Part shown: in pieces, positions 48,601 through 61,900 of the stretch
Numbering within the stretch: position 1 is the first letter of the stretch
Layout of the letters: each line of letters opens with the position of its first letter
Source: Gigantopelta aegis
Taxonomy: Eukaryota; Mollusca; Gastropoda; Neomphalida; Peltospiridae
Assembly: GCF_016097555.1 (NCBI RefSeq)
Contig: NC_054708.1
Span: forward strand, 21,611,939 to 21,675,938
Length of the DNA stretch: 64,000 nt
Direction: 5' to 3'
Translations under genes and position numbers: made by a program
The notes under the pieces: generated by a model
Seen by the model: only the letters and a program-made list of their open reading frames with translations
What the model was told of the DNA's origin: nothing
Database searches by the model: none

Positions 48601-51600
48601 TAATTTCGATCCCTGGACTAATGTTATTGCTCATTAAAAGCATGTGGGTCTTCTATTGGTATTGTCCTTCTACTCAGGGAGTTAAGGACATACCATGGTG
48701 GTGGTAGAGGGGCATGATGTTTGGTTTGGCGGGGTCTTGGTGTGTGTCTCTCCACCCACCCACCCCCCTGTTTGAAAGTAGAGACTTTGTTACGGTTATT
48801 AAAATAAATTATAATTCCCATTTGTATGTGAAATTCTCTTTTCTAAATTTGTCCAAGTCAAATTACATTTCAGAAATTGAACCCACAACAAATATAAGTA
48901 ATTCATGTTTGGATGTATTTTGTTTTTTCTGAAGGAGCTGACAGTCAAAGATTCAAGACAGGACAAGTTACTGAAAGAGAAACAAAAACAATACAAAGAG
49001 TAAGTTTTTTTGTTTTCACTTGTTTACATGTTTCCCTTGGTGTTTTTTAATCACTTCCCCTTTCATGAAATTGCCACATTACACTTGAAAAAAAGATTGT
49101 ACGCATAAAATAAAATTAACAATAGTATTTATTTACACTACACTTCAGCATATTTTAAAATATATAGCTATTTGATGTAAAAAAACATGGTTATTTCCAC
49201 ACTTAGGTAAGCAAGAGAGAGGAGGGAAGGATAGACAGAGAGGAGGGAGGAATAGAGAGGAGGGAAAGAGAGAGAGAAAAAGGAGGGAGGAAGAGATAAA
49301 GGAGGGAGAGATAGGGTTGGTGGAAGGGGGAGAGAGAGGGTTGATGGAAGGGGAAGATACGGAGGGGGAGAGATAAACCTTCTTATGTCATATAGGCTAT
49401 TCCAACTAAAAAAGCATCAAGGGATTATTTTGTGCATTTTCCCATAGAAAAGATTGTACAGTGTACCATGGCCTTTGATATACTAGATTGTAATAAATAG
49501 TTTTGGCGATATGAACTTACCAAATAATTGTGGGGTTTTTTCAAAAAGTAATAATATTAACTAGAATTAATGTTTAACAGCCTGTCAATTTAGCTTGATT
49601 TCATTCCTCTGCAAACCCCAGATACTGAGTTGGAAGCATAACGTTATGAGATATCTACATGTGTAGTACATAATTTTTGTGATTCCGACAGAATCCTAAA
49701 CAAGAATCCTTAAATTCATTGCCTATTTAAGGCCCCTCAAAAATGTTTGTCTCTGGTCAGACCACAGTTTCAGAATTGATTTTGCGATGCATTTTTTCTT
49801 TCTTCTTTTTTTAAAGCATGGATTGCACAGAAAAGGTGGGTATATCTGATACCGAAATAGGGGACATATTTAAATTGTAATCAGAATGCACGTCCTAATT
49901 CATGTGCGATGGCATTTTGGCTTCAAATGCGGTTTTATAGCAAGAATAGCCCGGCAAAAATCGACGTCATACCGCAGAAAATTAAAAAACAAAAATGTTG
50001 ATGCATGAGGGTCAAAATTAACACATGCTGACCAGAGACCAAAAATTTCTTTTGCTTAACGTAACAACACCTACAACAAACTATACATCATAAAACAAAG
50101 GTTAACAAAATAATAATAATAAAATAATACCGTATGTACATTGCATTGACACCATGATAATATTTGTTTAATAAATGATTCTTTGGTTGTTTATTTCTTA
50201 ATTCAAAAAATGATTGATGTCAAGTACCTAACAAGTCATGGTTGTAGTGAGAGGAGATGACAGTTGGTAAATTGTACAAAAAAAGGGACGTACATGTATA
50301 TGTATATTAATATCTTGATAAAATTAGGTCAGTTCAGTGAAGCACGAAACTGTCATCTCGGTACAAATATTTCATGTTGGTCGTTCTTTATGAAGGGTGG
50401 GTGGCACTGGTATCAACAATTGTGGGACAGTGTTTATGATGAGGATTAGGAAGATTTAGTTAACAGCGTATTCTATACCAACAAAACAGATAGTTTCTCA
50501 CTTCCATCACTTTGAAGTGTCACACTGATGATGTCGCCACTTTAAACCATACTCAGGATTAGCACCTGTATGTCATCGACTATCTCAAACATAAATTGTC
50601 CACAAGCTGTTTTGTAGGAAACTTGTGTTGTTTTCTTTCTTAATTTGCATTCACGTACTCCCATGTGTATGTAATAGTAGTATATTAATGACCATGTGTG
50701 TGGCATACTTTGATGTACAGTTTTAAAAACAGGATATCTTTTCTAAGTCCTTGTGCAAATATATGCTAAACAGATTATGGGAGTCGGTCACCTGTCTGTA
50801 TTGTAGTTTTATATATGTATGTATGTATTACCTCAGTAGAGAAGAAAAAAAAGCAGTTTGCTAATCTGTTTTTAAGTGACCGTTTTAAGTGGTGTGTTTA
50901 CCATAAAATAACACTTGGGTGGCACATTTAATATTGGTCTAAAATTGGTTCTAGTTCTACTGCACTGTATACACTGTTTTGAGAGACGGGGAGAGGGAAG
51001 AAGGGAGGGTGAGAAAGAATGATAAAATAACACTTGGGTGGCACATTTAATATTGGTCTAAAATTGGTTCTAGTTCTACTGCACTGTATACACTGTTTTG
51101 AGAGACAGGGAGAGGGAAGAAGGGAGGGTGAGAAAGAATGATAAAATAACACATGGGTGGCACATTTAATATTGGTCTAAAATTGGTTCTAGTTCTGCTG
51201 CACTGTATACACTGTTTTGAGAGACGGGGAGAGGGAAGAAGGGAGGGTGAGAAAGAATGATAAAATAACACATGGGTGGCACATTTAATATTGGTCTAAA
51301 ATTGGTTCTAGTTCTGCTGCACTGTATACACTGTTTTGAGAGACAGGGAGAGGGAAGAAGGGAGGGTGAGAAAGAATGATAAAATAACACATGGGTGGCA
51401 CATTTAATATTGGTCTAAAATTGGTTCTAGTTCTACTGCACTGTATACACTGTTTTGAGAGACAGGGAGAGGGAAGAAGGGAGGGTGAGAAAGAATGATA
51501 AAATAACACTTCAAATGTATTATATGTATTGTAGTGATGTTCTGAATCTAATGATTGATTATAATATAAAATGTATCGGTTTGGCTCTACAAATGTGATG

Positions 51601-54600
51601 ATCGATTACAAAAATCCACAATCGATTGTGTGGGAAAATGTTAACTGTAATAATTGTTCCTCCCGTTTAGATGATGAAATTGATGCGAGTAAGTTGAGTT
51701 AGGAGTTTATTTTCATAAGTACATGTATAAAAACCCCAGAAGATATTAAATAGATATTGAAGTAAATTAGCCATTTGTAGGGTCCATTTGGGGCATGGTC
51801 ATTATAATTAAAATCCTTTATGTGTTCATATAATTCTAACCGATTGTGTATTACTGTAACCAACCAGTTGTAACCTGCATGTATGATAGATGATGAAATT
51901 CCAACCAATTCCCAACACAAGTAATAGGTAGCTTTGGCGGAACCAGAAAATCTATTTTGGGGGTTTTGGGGGGGGGGGGGGGGGGGCAATGGCATGAGGT
52001 GGAATGCCATGGGAACTTTGGGGGAGGTTTGGAGGGGGATCGTAAAAAAACATTTTGTTTAATATATAATAAAATTATAACTGTCACAAAATGTTTGGGG
52101 GTCGGGCCCCTGGGACTCCCTAGATCTGCCTCTGGGTAGGGAACTAATTAAGTTACCTGCTGTACACATATTTTACAACTCTGATCTGACAAAATGAAGT
52201 ACAGCAGTTTCCATAAATGATTTAAAACTGGACATATATATATAATAAGATGCCTTCACCAGTGACATTCTTTTTAACTTGAAATTAATTATAAAAATTA
52301 CCTCTCGTTTTTTCCGCTTCTTTTTTTTAAGTTGTTAAAAAGGAAACTAGCCCTCATGCAATAAACATTTAGCAGTCACTTTTCAAATGTTAACTGAAGG
52401 AAGTACTGAAACTGTTTCTAGAACACATGTTATGGAAACATATTTGTTTTACTGAGGAATTGAGAAAGTTATCAGCTAAAGAAAGAGTTCAGTAGGTTGG
52501 TCTAAAACCACGTCTGAACTCCAATCCAAAACCTTTGTGACCCATATTAAGCAATCAACTGTCTTAAAATACCCATTTTATTACTCCCATATACATGTAT
52601 ATAGGTGGCATTTCACAGGGCCATACCTAACCTAAATTAACTGGAAGGGAGGTGGGAGGCAGTACAAATAAATCAGGTCACATCAAGATAAGGGTGTAAA
52701 TTCTGGCAAACAAAGAATTTTTTTTTTTTAAATACTGAATACATGTACCACAGGCACAGTACCCTGCAGTGGATTATTGATGATGGCTCTTCCATATATT
52801 TGTGAAAATGTTACCACCTTTTAACTTTAAAAAAAAACAAAATCTTTTGTTTTTAGATCATCTAAATCTAGATCATTAAAACAAAATTGCACTTTTTCAG
52901 GTGTTTTTTTTTTTTTTTTTTTAAAGGGCCAACTGTCTCTCCTCCTCCCTCCCTTCTTTAGTTGTGGTCATATAGTTTAATACAAGTTTGACTATACAAG
53001 CATTATGAAATGCATACCAACTGGTACATCAGTACAAACCATACATACATGTGTACATGTTACTGCAATGTTTATATGACATCACAAGTAGAGCCATTCA
53101 AAAGAGTGAAACACTGTGGTGGAAGTCACACTGACACTATTCTTCGATATAAGCATTTTCATCGTTTCTTGATAGATTCCTTATTTTCATAACTGACGTC
53201 CACAAGTGGGCAACGTTTTCGGCTGTTGAAAGCTGCGACCTTGTGTGTGTTTTACCTGCGTTTAGACAAGTAAAGGCCCACCTGCCGTGACATAAATCTC
53301 ACTTCTTCAAACAATGCTGTTGATAAGCATTGGCTAGATAGTAGAGTAAGTCCCCAACAGTGATGAGAGCCTTTTGTTGTGGGCCAATTCTTACCTGGAA
53401 CATTTAATGTCGTTGCTTTGTGTGGTAATTGATAACCTGTAGATCCTACGGCAGTGCCCTTGACTTACGTATTTCACTTTTAAATCAAAAATGAATGCAT
53501 ACGTGAATATGTAATGCAAATTTCAACAATCTGCCTGGGTCTTTCCTATGTTTACATACATTAGAGTGTATACATTGTACATGTATATATGTGTGCAAAT
53601 GTATCGTACAGTTCAGGGTTTTCCCAGGTATGTTTTTTTAGGTGTTTACATTTATATTGTTGTCGATGTTTAACCATAAACATCTTTAAAATGTGCTGAG
53701 GTGTCATAAAACATTTTTTTAGAAATAATTTTGGACAGAATGCATATAAATAGAAGTGGGCAGGGCATAGCTCAGTGGTAAAGCACTCGCCTAATGAGAG
53801 GTCGGTCTAGGATCGATTCCCATCAGTGGCCCATTGGGCTATTTCTCATTCAAGCCAGTGCACCATGACTGAAATATCAAATACTGTGGTAGATGCTGTC
53901 CTGTATGTGGGATGGTGCATATAAAAGATTCCTTGCTACTAATGGAAAAATGTGGCAGGTTTTTTTCTTCTTTTTTTCTAAGACTATTTGTCAAAATTAC
54001 CAATCCAGTAGCAAATGATTAATAAATCAATGTACTCTAGTGGTGTCATTAAACAAAACAAACTTTGAAATTTATAAATAGAAGTGTGTGAGCATGTATG
54101 GAAAAACACTGGCATAACCAGGATTTGGGTTTTTTGGTGGGGTGGGGTGGGGTTGAGAACATGCACATTAATTAGTGTCATGTTATGGGGCAACGTGCAT
54201 AATAAAAGGTGGTGTGGAAATAGGAGGTGTGATTGGGGGGTTGGAGCATGGCCAGTGACCCATCCCCATTCTCCCAACACCTGGCTACGCCAGAACATTT
54301 AAAAAATAACCACTGGGAGTTTTTTGATTTGATGCTCAAAAATGTCATTTGTAACATTTAGAAAAGTCAATCCACTTAAATATTCTTCTATCGATCATAC
54401 CCCATTTTTTCAATCTCTCTTAATCAATTGATGGATCTATATTACTATCAATATGGAACTAAAGACTGTTTAATTTATATTTATAAAATTATTTTCAAAA
54501 TGTAGCATATGTTTGTTCAATGTTGGTCATAATTTGTTCGAACAAAGACTTCACAGGATATGTAATTGCAATGATGTGTGTTCTTTACTATCTCATGGTC

Positions 54601-57600
54601 CATTCCTTGACGTGGTGAGGTAGCTTGAATGTCTCAATGACTCAGAGAGCTATGCCAGCTGGAGTATCAGCTCCTGGTAGGGTCACCCAAGCTGGACTGG
54701 TCAAAGGGTAGAAACTAGACTAATATGGACTGGACAGACAGAGGACGAGTGTCAAGAAAGACAACTGTCTAGGAGAAGCAAACTCCAAAATCAAAACTGG
54801 GCTGGAGAGGCTCAGAATCCTAGTAAGGAAATTCTCCTAGGAGAAAGAAAACTCCAAACTCAAACCAAGTCCACTGAAGTCAGAGTACAGAAGCTGTGCA
54901 TAAGCATTAGCATGCAAACTGAATGGAAATATCTGTACATGCACCAAGCTCTATGATCATCATCGTGTGTTCTTTATTCTCTTTAATGGATGCACCAAGT
55001 GAACTTGTAAACATAGCTATAGATGCGATAGGTAGCAGGAGATTGAATTTAGATTTATGACAATCATCGAGATAGATTTAGTAGAACGTAATGGATTTAT
55101 GACTCACCTCGCTGACTGTAGAAGGTTAAGGAGTCATTCATTCTATATCGGCCTCTTTTGAAATGAGATACGTGCAAGGTGTCTTGCCACACATTGTAAT
55201 TTTGAATTTCTCCAGTTTGCCAGTATACACATACATGTACATGTACTTAGTGTTTTCTCTTCTAGCTTATTTTAGCATAGCGTAGCACCATGTCTCAGTG
55301 GTTTAGTGCTATCTTGCCGTAATCAGTGACATGCTGCCCTGAGATTAAAAGAAGCCTAGCTTTTTTCAGTAATTAATTCTAAAATTGCCTTTGTAAATTA
55401 AAACACTCAGACAATGTATTATTAATTAATAAAATGTCCCTCTTTATATATTAATTTTGTCATTCATTTATTAAAGCAAGTGCATTAATTACATTTATTT
55501 TAATTTTAATTAATTTCTGGTCTTTAATGGGGAGTGGGGGAAGTGCCCTTAGAATGGTGAGGGAAAAAAGTGTTTAGTCTACAATGTCTTGGGAAAATAC
55601 TAGTTAGTAGTTATAGTGGTATTACAGCTACATGTATCTTCTTGTTACACTTCAGCATGTTCATTAATAGATAGCAGGCAGTTTTGGGTGGCTATTGCAG
55701 CTGTTACTGTTGCCTATTTTTCATGTTTGCAGTTACATGTATAAAACTCTGCCCATTTGGCTGTCTCTTGTTCCAGCTAGTGCACATACCATGGCCTTTG
55801 ATATACCAGTCATGGTGCACTGGCAAAGCCGTACTCACAAAAGTTTGTGGATGATTTTTTATGTTCATACCTTGATGAACATAAAACATATAACAGACAA
55901 TACTTATAATATAATTTGAAGCATATTTACTAATATTAACATGAAAAGTTCATATTTTATTTTGATTTATTTTTTGGGGTTAAAACAATAACGCTCAGTA
56001 AGAAAAATTACCAGTATAAAATGACGTCATCAGGTATGACGTTACCTAACAACGTAATTTTTTCATTCATCGAGAAATGAACAAACTCTCATTGCTACGG
56101 CTGAACCAATGGGATGATATTATGTGGTAATGAATGTAATGGGAATTTAATTATATCTGTATGAGAACAGTGGTGTGAATGAATAACAGAGTATCAGTGT
56201 GCTTATTGAAGGAGACGTAATGGAAAGAAGTGTTTTATTTAACGACGCACTCAACACATTTTATTTACGGTTATATGGCGTCAGACATATGGTTCAGGAC
56301 CACACAGGTTTTGAGAGGAAACCCGCTGTCGCCACTACATGGGCTACTCTTCTGATAGGCAGCAAGGGATCTTTTATTTGCGCTTCCCACAGGCAGGATA
56401 GCACAAACCATGGCCTTTGTTGAACCAGTTATGGATCACTGGTCGGTGCAAGTGGTTTACACCTACCCATTGAGCCTTGTGGAGCACTCACTCAGGGTTT
56501 GGAGTCAGTATCTGGATTAAAAATCCCATGCCTCGACTGGGATCTGAACCCTGTACCTACCAGCCTGTAGACCGATGGCCTGCCACGACACCACCGAGGC
56601 CGGTGAGACGTAATGGATGGGGGCAGTAGATTATCATGGAATATACGATGGCAGGAAAAGTTTATTGTGCAAAACAAAAGTGGGCATATGCTGAATAATG
56701 CTATAACCCTTGCACCCCTAGGTTTCTTCAGTGTACTATTATGTTAACATATTCTGGTCCAGAGAGGTTTGGTATCGGTATCATTTCAATACCGATTTAC
56801 CATACCAAGCAAATTTTTAAATACCAAACTTTCGGTGTTGAACATTTTTTCCTGGCATTTGTGTATGAAATTTAATTTTATTTAGATGAAATTAGTGGGT
56901 TAGCCTTAACTCAGGCATGCATTTAAAGCCGTGTATACCAAAAATACGGCTCAATATCGGTATTGGTATTGTGTCAATACCGAATACCGTACCGATACCA
57001 AGGTATATCACCCAAAAAATACCGATATCGATACCGAACCTCAAATTTTAATACCGCCCAGCTCTAGAAATTATATATGACAATAAAGAAACTGTCATGA
57101 ACTGCTGATTTTTTCATTTCCACCACAAACAATAGCAGCACCAACGAAATATTGAAACACCCCCTTGTGATTGAGACGAGACTTGAGGATAGATACAATG
57201 GCACAGACACCGTAAGTCCCGTTATATCAACACCACAAACTTGATCAGGGCAAGTCAACAAGCGGATCTAATCACAAACGGGGCTTAACACCATCTTGAC
57301 TTCACATCAAAGAGAGATACAAATGCTGTAAACATTTTCTTATCACAATGTTGCCTTTCTCCCGAGGTATATTATTATGACAGCTGATAGTAGTGTGGCT
57401 CTAAATTAGGAAACAAGGATTATAGTTTTGGATATACAAACACACTGTAGCACGGACAACCTCTTCACCACTCTGTTTATGGCTGTCACAGAGTTTAATT
57501 CTGGGAAGAAAAACGGGAATAGGCTTTTACAGCACTGAGCATTGTTTATTGTTGTGTGTTAATTTTGCAAGGTCGGAGCCCAAGTGAGGGGCCAGAGTTA

Positions 57601-58865
57601 CCATTACCATAACTCATATTTACTTGTGTGTAATTAGTAAACAGTAAAAACCTTTGTGTCAAGGTCGCACAATGATCTGCAGAATGTTATGACCTCTAAA
57701 ACAGGTGTCCTTAATATCTGGGTGTACATTCTGTACATGTATGTGTTAGCCATGCAGTTATATTGCTATAGTAAGGGTTTACCAGCATGATATCTGTGAT
57801 AAGCTGCTTCTCTTAGTCCCCTACCGGTCCAGGCAGAGGCCTGGGACAAAAGGTTTCATCTCTGTCCTTAATTCTGTTTGTCTGTCTCTCTGTCAGTCTG
57901 TCTGTCTGTCTATTTGTCTGTCTGTCCCACATATAGTTTTCTGGATGTTTTTTTGTTTTTTCACAGAGCCTTAAGATATTGAGCTGAAATTCTGTGTATA
58001 GCTTTATCGTGTACTGGGAGCGGGACGTAGCCCAGTGGTTCAGTGCTCGCTCGGTGTGGGATCGATCCCCGTCAATGGACCCATTGGGCTATTTTTCGTT
58101 CCAGCCAGTGCACCACGACTGGTATATCAAAGGCCATGGTATGTACTACCCTCTCTGGGATGGTGCATATAAAATATTCCTTGCTGCTAATCGAAAATAG
58201 TAGCCCATGAAGTGGCGACTGCGGGTTTCCTCTCTCAATATCTGTGTGGTCCTTAATCATATGTCTGACACCATATAACCGTAAATAAAATGTGTTCAGT
58301 GTGTCGTTAAATAAAACATTTCTTTCTTTATCGTGTACTGTTACAGGTCAAGTTTGACTTTCATTAATTACTAACTAAATAGCAGATCTCATGAAAGATG
58401 ACCATGCACTTTTGTGTGGTAAATTTAGCAGATGAATATCAATTTCACCTGCTAGGTATAAAATAGTTTTACTGCTTTTCACAGGCTGCTATTTCAAGCT
58501 CTGGGTGGAGATATTTTTTTTAGGGCATTAATTATGATCAGAAGGCAGGCCAACAACGCAGACGTAACAAGCGTCTTAATATATAACAGCACGCCTTCAA
58601 AATTATTAAAGAAGTGTGAACGATTTGATGTTTTCATAATAAAATAAAACAACTTTCAGGAGTCATGTTCAAGTATGATGACATATTACTAATTTGCAAA
58701 TTTGGCCATGAAACTTTAATTTTCAGGGCATTGGAGAATAAGAATTAATAGGGCATTGGGGCAATTTTGCTGCATGGTTCAAGTGATCAGGTGTCAGATA
58801 CCAGGACCATATACTTACGTATAGCCTAAAATAACTATGGTGGGGAAGGGTGTGTGTTTCTCTGT

Positions 58866-58947
<82 letters not shown>

Positions 58948-58957
58948 GTATCTATCT

Positions 58958-58991
<34 letters not shown>

Positions 58992-61900
58992 CAGCTGTAA
59001 AGAAAAATCAGTACACAGTAAATTATATAGGACATAGGGTCTAGTAAATTATGTAGGACAGGGTCTAGTAAATTATATAGGACATAGGGTCTAGTAAATT
59101 ATACTGGACATAGGGTATAGTAAATTATATAGGAGATAGGGTCTAGTAAATTATACTGGACATAGGGTATAGTAAATTATATAGGAGATAGGGTCTAGTA
59201 AATTATACTGGACATAGGGTCTAGTAAATTATATAGGACATATGGTCAGGTAAATTATACTGGACATAGGGTCTAGTAAATTATATAGGAGATAGGGTCT
59301 AGTAAATTATATAGGACATATGGTCAGGTAAATTATACTGGACATAGGGTCTAGTAAATTATACTGGACATAGGGTCTAGTAAATTATATAGGACATAGG
59401 GTCTAGTAAATTATATAGGACATATTGTCTAGTAAATTATATAGGACATACGGTCTTCTTTAGATAGAAAAAAAAAGTTTATTTTATTTTATTGGGGGTG
59501 GGGACAAATGCCCTCTACTAGATATGTTCATGGGTATCCCAACTACATGTAGGGAAGGAACTATTTTTACGTGCCTATATCCTGAAGGTTTAGGCACACC
59601 CACCCTAGACTTAATCTCTGACATAGCCAGTGACCAATTCCTGGGCAGAAGGCTACATGTAGGTGTCCTCTATATCAGGTCCGACTTTAGACCTAGATTT
59701 CTAAGTGCTTTGTAATAAACATTTTGTGATCATCGACCTATCAATAAAATGAACTTTATATGTATTTATTAACATAATTTGTCAAACAAGTGATCTTGTG
59801 GGATATTTCTTTTGTTGTTTCAGATGATGACATAATTTATGTATAACTTATAAGATATGAAGAATAGAATACATGCATGGGCCTTGAGAAGTTTGGATAG
59901 TCCTCTTCTTCGTTTTTCTAATGAAATGTATTAATTCATTTATACTTAATTATTCCCATGCTCATATCCAATTAAAGTTGAAGCATGCTGTCCTGGGCAC
60001 ACACCTCAGCTATCTGGGCTGTCTGTTCAGGACAGTGAGTTAGTAGTTGTTTGTTAGTGGTAAGTGATCAAGATAGAAGTTGGTGTAGTGGTCAGAACCA
60101 TTGAGCATTGAGTCTTTAAACTCGTTCTGGGTGGGAGCCGGTACCAAGAGATGAACCCAGTACCTATTAGCCTTAACTAGATGGCTTAACCACTACAACA
60201 CCGAGAAAAGTGTACTGGTATAGAGTAAAAACCTTAATTTAAAGCACTGAGCAACTGGGTCCTGTTGTTCATATACATATACATATACCATGTCATTCCA
60301 TGAAATAATTTTAAAAATATATAAAAATTAGCCAATCTTAATAGCTTCCAAATTACTTACATATAATTACATCTCTAAGTTATGAAAACTGCATTAGTTC
60401 ACATTTTACTTCAGCTGTAATTTCTAATTTGTTTTTCATGTCTTCAGTGTTTCATAAAAAATTTAAGCAAAATTTTATTGTGTTGACGTAAATAAGTAAT
60501 GACCTAAATTTATTAATATACACATGTGCTTAGGATACAGCCCTTCCAGTTTTTTAAATAAAATACAGGTATCTCTTCTAGAACTAGAAAACAGTATATC
60601 ACATGACGAGTTCATTTCCAAAATGATGTGCTTGTATAAGTTAACTTACAAAAATGTTTTGTCAGCAGTGAAGGTACATACAGTAATTATAAACTGATGT
60701 TAATACATCTCAACAACAGAACAGTAAAAAAAGGTTTGTTTGGTGATTTTGATATATACGATGTACATGTAGTGTTATAGAAAAAGCCTGTTACATTTTT
60801 CCATTAGTACCAAGGGATCATGTATATGCACTATCACACAGACAGGATAACACATACCACTGTCTTTGATATACCTGTCGTGGTACACTGGCTGGAACGA
60901 TAAATATCTCAAATGGGCCCATCTACAGGGATTGATCCTAGACCGACCCTGTATCAGGTGAGCACTTTACCACAGGTCTACATCCCGCCCCCCAATAGGA
61001 CAATAAAGTTTCCATCAAAGAAAGAAATGTTTTATTTAACGACGCACTCAACACATTTTATTTACGGTTATATGACGTCAGACATATGGTTAAGGACCAC
61101 ACAGATGTTGAGAGAGAAAACCTGCTGTCGCCACTTCATGGGCTACTCTTTTCGATTAGCAGCAAGGGATCTGTTATATGCACCATCCTACAGACAAGGT
61201 AGTACATACCATGGACTTTGATACACCACTCATGGTGCACTGGCTGGAACGAGAAATAGCCCAAATGGACCACCGACGGGGATCGATCCCAGACCAGGCG
61301 GGGGGGGGGGGGGGGGGGGGGGGTTCGGATGATCTCCCCTCCTCGACTGAGACTAAAACAAATTCTGTTAACAGTGCAATACTAGGCTAATCACATAGAT
61401 GTCTTTGATATACCAGTCATGGTGCACTGGCTGGAACGAGAAATAGCCCAGTTGGCCCACCAACGGGGATCGATCCCAGACCAACTGCGCATCGAGCAAG
61501 CGCTTTACCACTGGGCTACGTCCTGCCCCAAAGCTTCCATCAAAACACAATCTATGCTCTATGAAGAGGATGTTAAAACTCTGCTTTGTGTGATATACTC
61601 TACATCATGCTGCATCATAACTATATTTTATTTTTAAAATGACGTAACTAGTTATAAAACGTTTTTTTGAATTTTAACTCTTTCCGTTACATTAAATTTT
61701 CATTCCTTTACATTTAATGGCAGCAACTGCTGGTTTTTGCTAATAAAATTGCCTTCAGTGCAACCAACCACAATGGAATTGTAAATATTACTGCATCATG
61801 TATGTGTGCACTGCATGAGAACACTGTTTATTTAATATTTAAAAGTGGGACTGGTGAAAAATAGAAGGGTTTTTATGTAATCCCTCCTTTACATAACTGC

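Larger units (their letters stand above)
47663..48934. other. SIL1 intron 7
   Basis: Contains a foldback (47841-47965), a SINE tail fragment (48222-48290) and 'cgccatattaaaataaaattc'-type sequence like that near 10270. No gene seen. Confidence 0.7.

Noticed and set aside
50928..51509. Four overlapping 74-codon minus-strand frames that look like a repeat protein
   Set aside because: They are the 119-bp array read in one strand; the period is not a multiple of three and each frame ends after two units.
58837..59044. Cys/Val-rich 60-codon frames
   Set aside because: They translate the TG microsatellite.
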